Source: a virus. Taken from it: a stretch of 35,425 bases of DNA. The position numbers and the translations under genes were made by a program. The DNA lies in the IMG/VR virus record IMGVR_UViG_3300013285_000038, positions 1 through 35,425 of that record; one strand, 5' to 3'. The notes beneath the pieces are model-generated. The model saw only the letters and a list, made by a program, of their open reading frames with translations, was not told where the DNA came from and did not search any database. The first letter of the stretch is position 1. Every line of letters starts with the position of its first letter. Shown in pieces: positions 1 through 7,029 of the stretch.

Positions 1-20
1 GTATCGAAATCTTCTTTCAT
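1..20 (-). CDS. 5' end of a gene cut by the window edge
   Basis: An ATG at 20 overlaps the stop of the upstream membrane peptide (ATGA) and opens a frame reading MKEDFD up to the edge. Only the first six codons are visible, so no function can be given. The overlap fits the tight operon style of the neighbours. Confidence 0.5.
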
Positions 21-163
21 CGTTTTGCCCATAAAAATTTTAAGGTAATGCCGTTAATGAAACCCTGCTTGAAAGCACTGTCCGGCGCCCACAACACGAA
101 TCCAAAAATAACGCCCTGCACAATGCCCAGCACATACATGGCGATTAACCATAAGTCGTTCAT
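17..163 (-). CDS. small membrane protein, 48 aa
   Basis: The start ATG at 163 overlaps the stop of the preceding gene (GAATGA). The protein begins MNDLWLIAMYVLGIVQG and holds one clear hydrophobic segment at about residues 4-26, followed by a short polar tail ending in a basic LWAKR. It lies directly downstream of an 82-aa protein ending in FGVEE. The same two-gene arrangement, a FGVEE protein then a small membrane protein, recurs at 20110-20501. Function unknown; probably an inner-membrane peptide. Confidence 0.6.
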   Translation of the reverse strand: MNDLWLIAMYVLGIVQGVIFGFVLWAPDSAFKQGFINGITLKFLWAKR

Positions 164-408
164 TCTTCAACTCCAAAATGTTCTTTAATCTCGTCCCTAA
201 TCTCTTTCAACGCATCATAGGTCCATTCACACGCCATTTCGCCTGCGGCACTATTACCAACTGGAATACGATATGTTTCAATCTTGTCAATACATTCCGC
301 CACAATCAACTCGGCGAACTTTTCCATGCCCGCTGCACTAATCCATCTTCCGCTCACATCAGTATATGCGCCTGCATTGACAGCTAACTCTTTGAATTTA
401 TTCTTCAT
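160..408 (-). CDS. small conserved phage protein, FGVEE family
   Basis: This is an 82-aa acidic protein. I prefer the ATG at 408 over the one at 420 because the resulting N-terminus (MKNKFKELAVNAGAY) lines up with that of the 75-aa protein at 20274-20501 (MNKRIKEIADDCGLY). Both share a central FAE-(L/M)I-x2-EC element and an identical FGVEE C-terminus, so they are paralogues. The gene overlaps both neighbours. The family is common in large phages, but I know no function for it. Confidence 0.65.
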   Translation of the reverse strand: MKNKFKELAVNAGAYTDVSGRWISAAGMEKFAELIVAECIDKIETYRIPVGNSAAGEMACEWTYDALKEIRDEIKEHFGVEE

Positions 409-679
409 TCTGAGTTTCATATGTTACTTCGTATCCACCTTTGCGCTCAGTCCACCAGTCATCCTCATCTATCCAATCAAAGTCTAGATCCACATTATTC
501 TCTTGTGCATCAGATAGGATAATATCAAAATCAATAATACCACTTTCGAGGTCATCTAATTTTTGTACGATTTCATCAGTATCCAAATCAGGATAAATCT
601 CGGTCATCAATGCTACATCCACGTGGATGGAGAATCGTTTTTCAACACTATGCCATTCACTTTTTACAATCGTTACCAT
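398..679 (-). CDS. small acidic phage protein, 93 aa
   Basis: The protein has a hydrophilic, strongly acidic second half (VDLDFDWIDEDDWW) and no membrane segment. Its 3' end overlaps the start region of the FGVEE gene. The ATG at 679 follows an AAGAGTAAT stretch that can serve as a weak ribosome-binding site. I do not recognise a domain. Its negative charge resembles small phage inhibitors or DNA mimics, but that is only a composition remark. Confidence 0.55.
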   Translation of the reverse strand: MVTIVKSEWHSVEKRFSIHVDVALMTEIYPDLDTDEIVQKLDDLESGIIDFDIILSDAQENNVDLDFDWIDEDDWWTERKGGYEVTYETQNEE

Positions 680-689
680 AATATTACTC

Positions 690-935
690 TTAAAATTCTA
701 CTAACTTTTTAATGTCTTTGGGCTTGACTACGATATATTGATGAATCACCCCTTCAAACTTGATAGGAAGATACAAGTGAATAGTAACTCTAGGTCCTTC
801 AACTTCGCTTACCACTGAATCATTACCGACGGTGCCTGCGAATGGAATCTTGTTCCATTTTCCAAATACTCGGTCACCTAGATTGTACTTACCCATGTAC
901 CGATGCTTTGCAAAATAATCTGCTAAACTAGCCAT
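690..935 (-). CDS. small basic phage protein, 81 aa
   Basis: The start at 935 (MASLADYFAKHRYMG) is chosen because GGAGAAAATA precedes it and the ATG overlaps the upstream stop (TAATG). A longer frame to 1013 would run into the neighbouring gene. The sequence NLGDRVFGKWNKIPFAGTVG followed by beta-rich segments resembles a small SH3/KOW-like barrel that phages use in accessory proteins, but I cannot assign a role. Confidence 0.6.
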   Translation of the reverse strand: MASLADYFAKHRYMGKYNLGDRVFGKWNKIPFAGTVGNDSVVSEVEGPRVTIHLYLPIKFEGVIHQYIVVKPKDIKKLVEF

Positions 936-1129
936 TATTTTCTCCAAATTACTTTCATGTTGCAAAAACGTGCTACAGGTGGAATCCATAGCGGTAAACT
1001 TAGTATAACACAATATGCAAATTGCACATACTCAAATGGTACAAATTTGTAAAGAAAAATATTCGTTAGGCCTACGATCCAGTAAGCAATACTGACATAC
1101 ACCAACCACCATCCTGGGGTAATTTTCAT
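935..1129 (-). CDS. small two-helix membrane protein, 64 aa
   Basis: Starting at 1129 (MKITPGWWLVYVSIAYWIVG) it has two hydrophobic segments, about residues 7-25 and 32-52, and a basic C-terminus. The upstream extension of this frame is only a shadow of the Ser-rich gene. Stop and next start overlap as TAATG. It sits between a membrane-anchored Ser-rich protein and cytoplasmic small proteins, one of a membrane-gene cluster that includes the SPFH protein. Confidence 0.55.
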   Translation of the reverse strand: MKITPGWWLVYVSIAYWIVGLTNIFLYKFVPFEYVQFAYCVILSLPLWIPPVARFCNMKVIWRK

Positions 1130-1133
1130 TTTG

Positions 1134-1598
1134 TTAATCCGATGAACTAGAATAACTTGAGCTAGAACTGTAGCTGCTATCACTGCTGGAGTTAGAATAG
1201 CTTGGGTCACTTGAGCTAGAACTGTAGCTACTACGTTCTGATTCAGAAGCACTATATGACTGTGCAATTTCTGCGGGCGTTTCGGAAGTCGGACTATTCA
1301 ATTCATTTTGAAAAAACATCACCGGCAGCAAAGTAGCAGGATCAATTAATGTTCTATGTTCGGCTAATAGAACATCGGGATTGCGAGGATTGAAACGATT
1401 GTGAGTATAGTTCGGATGAGTACGCAATACTGCACGTGCAGCTTCTTCGATACGTTCACGGCGCGCGCGCCGCTGCAACATTTCTTGCACTGCTGTATTA
1501 GATTTAGCAGACAACCGATGCATCTCCATCACGTGAGCCTTGGTAATCTTCACCCGATATAAATATGCAATAGCCAGGCATGCTACTACAAACACCAC
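1134..1598 (-). CDS. membrane-anchored protein with Ser/Tyr-rich tail
   Basis: This 154-aa frame opens with GTG at 1598, since no ATG is available before an in-frame stop. Residues 1-14 (MVFVVACLAIAYLY) form a membrane anchor. A basic coiled-coil-like stretch with RRARRERIEEAAR follows, then a linker, then about 40 residues made almost only of Ser and Tyr (SSYSSSSSD-type repeats). A perfect 21-bp direct repeat lies in the tail region. It is probably an envelope-anchored protein with a flexible tail; function unknown. It lies downstream of the SPFH gene. Confidence 0.55.
   Translation of the reverse strand: MVFVVACLAIAYLYRVKITKAHVMEMHRLSAKSNTAVQEMLQRRARRERIEEAARAVLRTHPNYTHNRFNPRNPDVLLAEHRTLIDPATLLPVMFFQNELNSPTSETPAEIAQSYSASESERSSYSSSSSDPSYSNSSSDSSYSSSSSYSSSSD
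1155..1229. repeat. 21-bp perfect direct repeat in the Ser-rich tail
   Basis: The unit at 1155-1175 recurs exactly at 1209-1229, both beginning ACTTGAGCTAGAACTG. It encodes part of the SSYSSSSSD repeats and offers a route for tail length change by slippage or recombination. Confidence 0.85.
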
Positions 1599-1625
1599 AA
1601 CAACAATTCCATTTTACCTACTCAA

Positions 1626-2477
1626 TTACTTGTTAATATTTACAAATGGTACAGTGCTGCCGCCAAGCATTGTTGCCGGCAACTTACCATCCCACTTACC
1701 AATTGCTTGCAGTTGAACATAGTTCTGACCGCCATTACTTTGGATAGCTTGTGCTTGAATTTGAATAGCTTCTGCTTCACCCTTGGCTTGTGCTACACGA
1801 CTTTTAGCTTCAACTTCAATACGGCGCAAGTCTTGTTCCGCTTTAGCAGTTTGTTGCACGGAGATCACCTTCGCTTCAATTGCACGTTGATACTCTGGAC
1901 TGAATCCAAAGTTAACCAAACTGATATTGCTTACGGTGATGTTGAACGGAGCCATCTTAGTAACCAAGTGAGCAAGGATTTCTTGACTAACAAGGTCTCG
2001 TTTAGTAATTAGTTCTTCACTAGTAAAGTGACCAGTCACACTTTTGAATGCTTCATTGATACCAGGGCCAAGCACCTTTTCGTCAACATTCAGTCCAAAC
2101 TCTTTATAGATGTGTGCAACATTCTTTGCATCAAGTCGAAAGTTGACTACGATATCGGTATGCACGACCTGCAAGTCTTTGGTACCTGCGCTTGCACCTT
2201 TAAGCTCTGCCTTCTGCAATCGAACATCAACATCTTTAATTGCACTAATTGGATTCACGAAGTGAACACCTTCAGTCAACGGGACGGGATTAACTTCGCC
2301 TAGTGTAACTTGTACTCCAGTATGACCTGCACTAATAACAGTGAAGGTTGAGAACACTAGTGCAGCAAGAAAGAATGTGCTGCCTGCAATAATACCGAGT
2401 GTAGTTTTTTGCAGTAGCATACTAATGCCCACTGCAATAATAATACCAAACATCAAACCAATTAGAATTAAAAACAT
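1626..2477 (-). CDS. SPFH/prohibitin-like membrane protein
   Basis: The 283-aa protein has two N-terminal hydrophobic segments (about 2-22 and 28-50), then an SPFH/band-7 domain beginning GHTGVQVTLGEV and running to about residue 190. A charged Ala/Glu/Gln-rich coiled coil follows (QTAKAEQDLRRIEVEAK, then QAKGEAEAIQIQAQAIQ) as in prohibitins. Bacterial relatives form membrane ring scaffolds that regulate FtsH-type proteases. Phage copies are known in large myophages and may shield host membranes or proteases, with exact function unsettled. SD AGGAG and a weak sigma70 promoter lie just upstream. Confidence 0.88.
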   Translation of the reverse strand: MFLILIGLMFGIIIAVGISMLLQKTTLGIIAGSTFFLAALVFSTFTVISAGHTGVQVTLGEVNPVPLTEGVHFVNPISAIKDVDVRLQKAELKGASAGTKDLQVVHTDIVVNFRLDAKNVAHIYKEFGLNVDEKVLGPGINEAFKSVTGHFTSEELITKRDLVSQEILAHLVTKMAPFNITVSNISLVNFGFSPEYQRAIEAKVISVQQTAKAEQDLRRIEVEAKSRVAQAKGEAEAIQIQAQAIQSNGGQNYVQLQAIGKWDGKLPATMLGGSTVPFVNINK

Positions 2478-2496
2478 AAAACTCCTATAAAAACAG

Positions 2497-2526
2497 ATTA
2501 TACACTAAAAAATTATTTGTCGTCAC
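2497..2526 (-). promoter_or_regulatory. probable sigma70-type promoter for the SPFH gene
   Basis: On the minus strand GTGACG, an 18-bp spacer and TATAAT can be read, followed by TATAGGAGTTTT and the ATG at 2477. The -35 match is 4 of 6. It overlaps the 3' end of the ligase gene. Confidence 0.5.
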
Positions 2527-3859
2527 GAAAACGGACAAAGCGAGGGAATCGTAGTGAATACGTTCCGTCTTGGTTCTGCGTGATTACGTCACACATGACC
2601 TCAGCAGTGCGACCAATAACGATAGCAGAGTCAGTCCAATAACTGTCTCGGTCACCATCACTAAACCCACTGCCAACATTGACGGTAATTTCTTTTCCGT
2701 CGTCCACTCCGGAGCAGACCAGTGCTCCAAGTCGACCTTCATTACGTCCAGTACCTTCTTCAACACCAATGACCTCCAAGTCTACTGTAATCACTGGCTT
2801 CCATTTCATCCAGTCTGTGCTACGTTTGCAGACATAAGGGGCATCCATGTTCTTAATCATAATGCCTTCGAACCCTGCGTTAACGTTGTCTTTAGCATAA
2901 CGTTCAAGTTGATCCTTACCTGCTGCGGTGTCAAGATCAACCATGATGTGTGGTAGCAATTCAACGTTGGGCATAGCGTCAACGACAGGACGAATAGCAT
3001 CAAGTAGTGCAATACGCTTTTTTAGTTGAGCATTCCAGTGACCTCGACGGAAGTCGGCTAGAGGAATAATGTCAAAGATATTGAGTACTGAATCCTCAGC
3101 TTGAACATCACTCTTACGCCGTGCTTGTCGCATAAGTTCTTGGAATGTATTACCAATCACTTCTCCGTCAAGCACAAACCCTTCGATTAAACTACGACCT
3201 TGATCTACGCCGTGACAAGCATGAACTAGCTTGTTAAAATTATCATGGATTTGATTTTCAATGTGAGTAAAGTTTTCAAACACTTTGCCGTTACGACTGA
3301 AACATATCACTGTAAGTCCGCTATCGCTAGGGATAACAGTGAACAATGCACGAACACCATCCAGCTTAGGTTCAAGACGTTTGTTGCCCTTCATTTCGGG
3401 GCGACCTTCGCTGTTAGTTGCTAGTTGGCAACCAAAGACTGGAATTTCATATTCAGTCTTTTTACAGATTTTGTTGAGTGTGGTGCTAGAGATACCTGCA
3501 CGAAGGTCTCTGCGCAATACTGCGGCACAGAACGTGTTCCATTCATCACTATCAAAACGCTCTGCCATTTCTTGAATAGCATCACGTGCAGCATGACCAG
3601 TTAATTCGCGCTCACGCAATGAGTCAAGTAACTCGGAGAATTCATCCCATGGATTTTCCGCATCAATGATACCAACTGTGTCAGGAATCTTTTTGATACC
3701 AAATGTCACGTAGGGGTTGTAGCAAGACTTAGCAAGATTCAGAAATTGAATTGCATTGGTGCTACCTAGCGTAGCGGCCTCTAGTGCTTGCAGCACTACA
3801 TCTTCTTTATGAAGGCGGCTATCTGATTCGTTAAGTTTGTTGATCCAACCTGCTGACAT
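2513..3859 (-). CDS. ATP-dependent DNA ligase, T4 gp30-like
   Basis: This 448-aa protein seals nicks using ATP. Motif I is EPKLDGVRAL with the adenylated Lys at about residue 165. Later motifs are FSRNGK (III), LDGEVIG (IIIa/IV region), FEGIMIKN (IV) and WMKWKP (V), in the right order. The N-terminal 150 residues match the alpha-helical DNA-binding domain of T4-type ligases, and the C-terminus is an OB-fold. Length is near T4 gp30 (487 aa). It has its own strong promoter and stands between small-gene clusters. Expected role: Okazaki fragment joining and repair in phage replication. Confidence 0.95.
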   Translation of the reverse strand: MSAGWINKLNESDSRLHKEDVVLQALEAATLGSTNAIQFLNLAKSCYNPYVTFGIKKIPDTVGIIDAENPWDEFSELLDSLRERELTGHAARDAIQEMAERFDSDEWNTFCAAVLRRDLRAGISSTTLNKICKKTEYEIPVFGCQLATNSEGRPEMKGNKRLEPKLDGVRALFTVIPSDSGLTVICFSRNGKVFENFTHIENQIHDNFNKLVHACHGVDQGRSLIEGFVLDGEVIGNTFQELMRQARRKSDVQAEDSVLNIFDIIPLADFRRGHWNAQLKKRIALLDAIRPVVDAMPNVELLPHIMVDLDTAAGKDQLERYAKDNVNAGFEGIMIKNMDAPYVCKRSTDWMKWKPVITVDLEVIGVEEGTGRNEGRLGALVCSGVDDGKEITVNVGSGFSDGDRDSYWTDSAIVIGRTAEVMCDVITQNQDGTYSLRFPRFVRFRDDK

Positions 3860-3888
3860 TTTTACTCCGTTATCTGATTTAAGCTACA

Positions 3889-3917
3889 AGTATAACACAA
3901 ATCCGATTTATTGTCAA
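3889..3917 (-). promoter_or_regulatory. sigma70-type promoter for DNA ligase
   Basis: TTGACA, a 17-bp spacer and TATACT on the minus strand, 30 bp upstream of the ligase ATG. The -35 box touches the stop of the upstream gene at 3914. Confidence 0.85.
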
Positions 3918-4285
3918 GTCCTGTTGCCCTGCAGTGTTTCCCAAATATAGTTCTTTTCAAGATTAGTGACGTACTCGGTGCGGATATTATTTTTGTCAGT
4001 ACTCCAGTCATGCACATTGTCATAACTACCCCAGCAGCCTTCGGGTAGACTGGTCATAATGAATCTGCCGATAGCCCACATCATTTGACGATTAGCGGTG
4101 TCAGCCGAGTTCACTGCACGAAACAAGTCACCAGCAAGCATTGCAGTCAGAAACCCACCGGGCTTCCAACCGCGAATCAAATATCCAGTGATTGCTTCCT
4201 GAGTGTGAACTGGAATTACCATTCCCATGAAACCCAATTCACTGGTATCAAAATCAACCATCTTGTCTAGTACCAAGGTATTCAT
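3914..4285 (-). CDS. conserved phage protein of unknown function, 123 aa
   Basis: The start at 4285 (MNTLVLDKMVDFDTSELG) follows the upstream stop by one base and a GTTGGTAAT stretch. The longer upstream frame would overlap the MGLDMY gene and is rejected. The core reads RGWKPGGFLTAMLAGDLF then ADTANRQMMWAIGRFIM, a pattern I have seen in uncharacterised phage proteins. It looks like a small helical cytoplasmic protein without membrane segments. Confidence 0.7.
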   Translation of the reverse strand: MNTLVLDKMVDFDTSELGFMGMVIPVHTQEAITGYLIRGWKPGGFLTAMLAGDLFRAVNSADTANRQMMWAIGRFIMTSLPEGCWGSYDNVHDWSTDKNNIRTEYVTNLEKNYIWETLQGNRT

Positions 4286-4286
4286 A

Positions 4287-4712
4287 TTACCAACTTGAAT
4301 TGTAAAATACTTTGAAGCCCAGGAAGATTTCCGCTTTTGCACTGACGATGAAAGCGAGGTCCTTAAAGGAGCTGTCATCATAACTCTTGCCAAAGAAGAA
4401 TCCTTCAGTGTGAGGAAGTTGTTTGTGTGTGATGGCTCGTTCAAGATTTTCAAGGTCTGTCCAAGTCAGTTCAAGTTCGACACCATTGAAGTCAGCATCA
4501 GTATTACCGGTGCCGGGCATTCCCTTCTCTGTCCACAACTGTTCCATGTAACCATGCAAATCAGGGTGCTTGCGCCAGTAAGCAATCTCGCGCGGCTCGG
4601 AGATATTAGGATTAGTGTAGTGTCTCAGCTTTTCATCCCACTCAGCGGTTTCGTAATATTCACTACGTTGATTGGCTTTGTTAGCCACGTAAGCGTACAT
4701 ATCAAGACCCAT
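4287..4712 (-). CDS. MGLDMYA-family phage protein
   Basis: This 141-aa protein starts MGLDMYAYVANKANQR and contains EIAYWRKHPDLHGYME, the signature of a widespread phage and prophage family. The family is sometimes mislabelled phosphoglycerate kinase; nothing here resembles that enzyme. Its role is unknown. It follows a 30-aa membrane peptide, with TGATATG joining the two. Confidence 0.75.
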   Translation of the reverse strand: MGLDMYAYVANKANQRSEYYETAEWDEKLRHYTNPNISEPREIAYWRKHPDLHGYMEQLWTEKGMPGTGNTDADFNGVELELTWTDLENLERAITHKQLPHTEGFFFGKSYDDSSFKDLAFIVSAKAEIFLGFKVFYNSSW

Positions 4713-4713
4713 A

Positions 4714-4806
4714 TCAATAACCCCCTAAAATTAAAATAATTGCTAACAATACAGCAAGCCCGAATTGTCCTGCGAAAATCAAACAGATAACCGCGATCCA
4801 GGCCAT
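4714..4806 (-). CDS. 30-aa single-span membrane peptide
   Basis: The ATG at 4806 overlaps the stop of the 42-aa gene (TAATG). The product is almost entirely hydrophobic (MAWIAVICLIFAGQFG and on to LILGGY). Position and overlap support translation; function unknown. Confidence 0.45.
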   Translation of the reverse strand: MAWIAVICLIFAGQFGLAVLLAIILILGGY

Positions 4807-4934
4807 TACTTGGCTTGGTCTTGTACGATGGTTTTAGTTTGCTCTACTGTCTTGTCCAGCATTCGGGCGATACCACCGAAGCCTACAGTAGCGAGAATGA
4901 TACCAAACACTGTACCTAGCAAAAAGTTTTTCAT
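4806..4934 (-). CDS. 42-aa membrane-anchored small protein
   Basis: It starts MKNFLLGTVFGIILATVG at 4934 behind a good AGAGGT ribosome-binding site. One N-terminal hydrophobic span is followed by a polar amphipathic tail (ARMLDKTVEQTK). Similar tiny proteins occur in many marine and freshwater T4-like phages. Function unknown. Confidence 0.6.
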   Translation of the reverse strand: MKNFLLGTVFGIILATVGFGGIARMLDKTVEQTKTIVQDQAK

Positions 4935-4943
4935 GCTAACCTC

Positions 4944-5048
4944 TTATTTTTGAGTATGAATCAATCCGGTCTTCGTATAAGTGATGGTTCCACCGGTCGA
5001 AGATTTTGTTGGTTTTGCAAGCTGAACTGTTTGGATAGATTTAGTCAT
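4944..5048 (-). CDS. possible 34-aa peptide
   Basis: A frame starting MTKSIQTVQLAKPTKSS, polar and Thr/Lys-rich, with a stop 10 bases before the next start. No clear Shine-Dalgarno is seen; the gene is inferred mainly because it fills the gap in the operon. Confidence 0.35.
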   Translation of the reverse strand: MTKSIQTVQLAKPTKSSTGGTITYTKTGLIHTQK

Positions 5049-5106
5049 TGAGATTTTCTAGTGAATGTGATAAGTTATGAAAAGCGGGGAGAGAGGAGTC
5101 AGTTAA

Positions 5107-5280
5107 TTAATAAATTTCCTTGAGAATCTGAAATTTCTCAGATGGATATTTTTCTTTGAATTCCTCTGACTTCACGAATTCGTTGAATGCCTTAGCATCA
5201 AAGAAAACCTTGCGAAACACGCTTGACAGTGAACCTTTTGGGGTGACTGTCAGATAGACCGATTTTGCTTTGCCTGCCAT
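5107..5280 (-). CDS. 57-aa phage protein
   Basis: The product starts MAGKAKSVYLTVTPKGS, is basic at the N-terminus, and carries an FDAKAFNEFVKSEEFKEKYP helix. A CAAGGA ribosome-binding site precedes the ATG, and a consensus promoter lies 31-59 bp upstream. Unknown function; probably an early gene. Confidence 0.65.
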   Translation of the reverse strand: MAGKAKSVYLTVTPKGSLSSVFRKVFFDAKAFNEFVKSEEFKEKYPSEKFQILKEIY

Positions 5281-5310
5281 GATGTATTCCTTGTTACTGT
5301 TTAAGATTCT

Positions 5311-5339
5311 ATTATATCACCGAAACCATTTAATGTCAA
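5311..5339 (-). promoter_or_regulatory. consensus sigma70 promoter
   Basis: TTGACA, 17-bp spacer, TATAAT on the minus strand. The spacer begins TTAAATGGTTTCGG, almost the same as in the two promoters at 5598 and 5867. Confidence 0.9.
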
Positions 5340-5566
5340 CCTACAACGACTACTCGCAGAAAGGATTCGTCAAACATACCAGCACCCTGAACCACTGTGC
5401 GGAACTCTTTGTTGAACTTTTCGTTGGGCAATGCTTTGCCGTCAAACACTTGTTTGATTGTCACGCAAGTAATGAAGTCGCCTTCTACCTTTGTCACGGT
5501 ACCAACCATGTAGCAGTTCAAGTTGCCGGGGAAGTCAAACGATTTGATGATAGTTCCGATTTGCAT
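5336..5566 (-). CDS. 76-aa phage protein, promoter-duplicate pair member 1
   Basis: The start at 5566 (MQIGTIIKSFDFPGNLN) follows AAGGAACACAA. The longer frame would translate the promoter and is rejected. The protein looks like a small beta-barrel (GTVTKVEGDFITCVTI, a KOW/SH3-like rhythm). It stands alone behind its own promoter whose sequence is repeated before the next gene. Unknown function. Confidence 0.65.
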   Translation of the reverse strand: MQIGTIIKSFDFPGNLNCYMVGTVTKVEGDFITCVTIKQVFDGKALPNEKFNKEFRTVVQGAGMFDESFLRVVVVG

Positions 5567-5597
5567 TTGTGTTCCTTGTTTTTCAGTGTATGTGTAC

Positions 5598-5626
5598 ATT
5601 ATATACCCAAATCCATTTAATGTCAA
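5598..5626 (-). promoter_or_regulatory. consensus sigma70 promoter, duplicated leader copy 1
   Basis: TTGACA, 17 bp, TATAAT on the minus strand. From the -35 box to the ribosome-binding site this roughly 55-bp unit is nearly identical to that at 5867-5895 and its leader, differing at one base in the spacer. Confidence 0.92.
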
Positions 5627-5835
5627 ATTTTGGATACTTGCATCATGATCAGGTTGCTGTGAGTTGCGCACAGACGAACCGAGTAAGGACGACCAAATTT
5701 GTTGATAACTTCAATGTCAATCCAAGGAACAGTCTCATATTGAGCATTTTCGCTCAGAACCACATTCTTAATAGAACCATTCAGCAAGCCTGCAGCAGAA
5801 AACCATTCTACTTTGTCGTTGATATTGAGTTTCAT
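5623..5835 (-). CDS. 70-aa phage protein, promoter-duplicate pair member 2
   Basis: It starts at 5835 (MKLNINDKVEWFSAAG) behind AAGGAACTAAT. The sequence has the same small-barrel feel as its neighbour (NDKVEWFSAAGLLNGSIKNV). Promoter and leader are a repeat of those of the 76-aa gene, although the proteins show little clear similarity. Function unknown. Confidence 0.65.
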   Translation of the reverse strand: MKLNINDKVEWFSAAGLLNGSIKNVVLSENAQYETVPWIDIEVINKFGRPYSVRLCATHSNLIMMQVSKI

Positions 5836-5866
5836 ATTAGTTCCTTGTTTTTCAGTGTATGTGTAC

Positions 5867-5895
5867 ATTATATACCCAAAACCATTTAATGTCAA
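5867..5895 (-). promoter_or_regulatory. consensus sigma70 promoter, duplicated leader copy 2
   Basis: TTGACA, 17 bp, TATAAT on the minus strand, with the leader ACACTGAAAAACAAGGAAC shared with the promoter at 5598-5626. Confidence 0.92.
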
Positions 5896-5904
5896 CCGTA
5901 GGAA

Positions 5905-5922
5905 AGCCCCGATTAAGGGGCT
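5905..5922 (-). terminator. hairpin terminator after the 89-aa gene
   Basis: AGCCCC and GGGGCT pair around a 6-base loop. On the minus strand the stem is followed by TTTCC, and on the plus strand by AATGTTTTT. It lies between the stop at 5930 and the next promoter, so it probably insulates two transcription units. Confidence 0.55.
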
Positions 5923-5929
5923 AATGTTT

Positions 5930-6199
5930 TTACTTGCGAGTTGTCTGGTTTACGAAACCATACATCTTTTCCGCAGTCTCGATAATTTTATCTAGCCCCG
6001 GAAACACGGGCATGCCGATAGTTGTTACTAGTTGTCCGGTTGCTTCATCCCGCTTTGCTGTCAGTTCCCATCCTGCAAACTTTGATGAATATTCTTGCTG
6101 AAGCATATCCTTAGCCATTGCCAGGACATCAGCACGAATTTCGTAACCGTTTTTGTTAAACTTAATTTCTGGTAGTTTTGGTGTCTCGAATTGTGACAT
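5930..6199 (-). CDS. 89-aa phage protein
   Basis: A soluble protein starting MSQFETPKLPEIKFNKNGYE with a helical centre (VLAMAKDMLQQEYSSKFAGW). It has its own promoter (6218-6246), a TAGGAGACA ribosome-binding site and a terminator, so it is a monocistronic early-type gene. The pattern resembles small conserved proteins of T4-like phages. No function known to me. Confidence 0.7.
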   Translation of the reverse strand: MSQFETPKLPEIKFNKNGYEIRADVLAMAKDMLQQEYSSKFAGWELTAKRDEATGQLVTTIGMPVFPGLDKIIETAEKMYGFVNQTTRK

Positions 6200-6217
6200 G
6201 AGTGTCTCCTATATGTT

Positions 6218-6246
6218 ATTCTATATCTATTTTAAGATATTGTCAA
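6218..6246 (-). promoter_or_regulatory. sigma70-type promoter
   Basis: TTGACA, 17 bp, TAGAAT on the minus strand, 19 bp upstream of the ATG at 6199. It overlaps the 3' end of the acetyltransferase gene. Confidence 0.8.
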
Positions 6247-6805
6247 GTGTTTGTTGAGTAAAGATCCAGGGCAATCGGTTTCTCTTGCCCATGTAATCTA
6301 GTGCTGCAAAATTGCTGTCTATACCTTCATTAATGAAAGTATCAAGTTCAGGTGCATCCAGTTCTATATTAGCTTCTGTCTCACCGTGTTCAGAATGGAA
6401 ATGAATTCCATGCTTAGTACAAAGATGCCTGATAGCCCGATTGTGACTCAGACATACCATACACCCTGTTAGAATAGAGTGAGTGCGGCACCACTGAATA
6501 CATCGTTTCATCAATGCATCTCCCATACCTTTTCCCTGATGTTCTTTCAGAACAGAAAAAGCTAGCTCCATGCCATCAGAAGTAGCAACATGCCCTAATG
6601 CAATAAACTCTAAACTATCATTTTCGATACAGAACAAAATGTGATGGGTGTGATCTTTCACAAAACCATCACATAATTGGTCCAGTACTTCATCGGTGAC
6701 AGTAAAGCCAAAGCGTAAGTACTTGCTATCCGCATCAAGCTCCTTCAAGTGGGTACGGTATTTTTCGTACTCATCGTACAGTACTCTCCGTACTATATAG
6801 GGCAT
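6227..6805 (-). CDS. GNAT-family N-acetyltransferase
   Basis: The 192-aa protein carries the acetyl-CoA loop signature LKEHQGKGMGDALMKRCIQW (Q/RxxGxG/A) at about residues 85-104, preceded by a beta strand ending in LAFSV and followed by MVCLSHNRAIRHLCTKHG, the usual last motif. It would transfer an acetyl group from acetyl-CoA to an unknown amine, perhaps a host protein. It follows several tiny genes in an operon, and its stop lies over the next promoter. Phage GNATs are common; substrates are mostly unknown. Confidence 0.85.
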   Translation of the reverse strand: MPYIVRRVLYDEYEKYRTHLKELDADSKYLRFGFTVTDEVLDQLCDGFVKDHTHHILFCIENDSLEFIALGHVATSDGMELAFSVLKEHQGKGMGDALMKRCIQWCRTHSILTGCMVCLSHNRAIRHLCTKHGIHFHSEHGETEANIELDAPELDTFINEGIDSNFAALDYMGKRNRLPWIFTQQTLDNILK

Positions 6806-6807
6806 GA

Positions 6808-6930
6808 CTACTTAGACAACATTATTTTGCGGGCGGCAGCATAGTCACCGGTACGGGCTACGCGCATGCCGGCACGTACACGTCCGGCGGTCTCTAATAA
6901 TGAGTTAATAATTTTAAGAATAGTTTTCAT
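6808..6930 (-). CDS. 40-aa basic peptide
   Basis: Its ATG at 6930 overlaps the previous stop (ATGA). It starts MKTILKIINSLLETAGRV and ends with ARTGDYAAARKIMLSK, giving an amphipathic, strongly basic product. The acetyltransferase start lies a few bases after its stop. Supported by overlap and coding-like composition only. Confidence 0.5.
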   Translation of the reverse strand: MKTILKIINSLLETAGRVRAGMRVARTGDYAAARKIMLSK

Positions 6931-7028
6931 TGTGCTATCACCAAGTAAATAATCATGGCTGCAACAGCCCATGGGGCTAGTGTTTGCCCGAGTTCTCCAG
7001 ATTCGATCTTTTTAATTAAATCTGACAT
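6927..7028 (-). CDS. 33-aa membrane peptide
   Basis: It starts MSDLIKKIESGELGQTL at 7028 and ends in a hydrophobic segment (APWAVAAMIIYLVIAQ). GAGGTAGCTAAT precedes the start. Overlaps the next gene by ATGA. Confidence 0.5.
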   Translation of the reverse strand: MSDLIKKIESGELGQTLAPWAVAAMIIYLVIAQ

Positions 7029-7029
7029 A

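Noticed and set aside
3914-4453. Long 179-aa form of the 123-aa gene
   Set aside because: The extra 56 residues overlap the MGLDMYA gene and are a shadow; the ATG at 4285 fits the operon.
4287-4712. Phosphoglycerate kinase annotation sometimes given to MGLDMY proteins
   Set aside because: The protein is far too short and has no kinase motifs.
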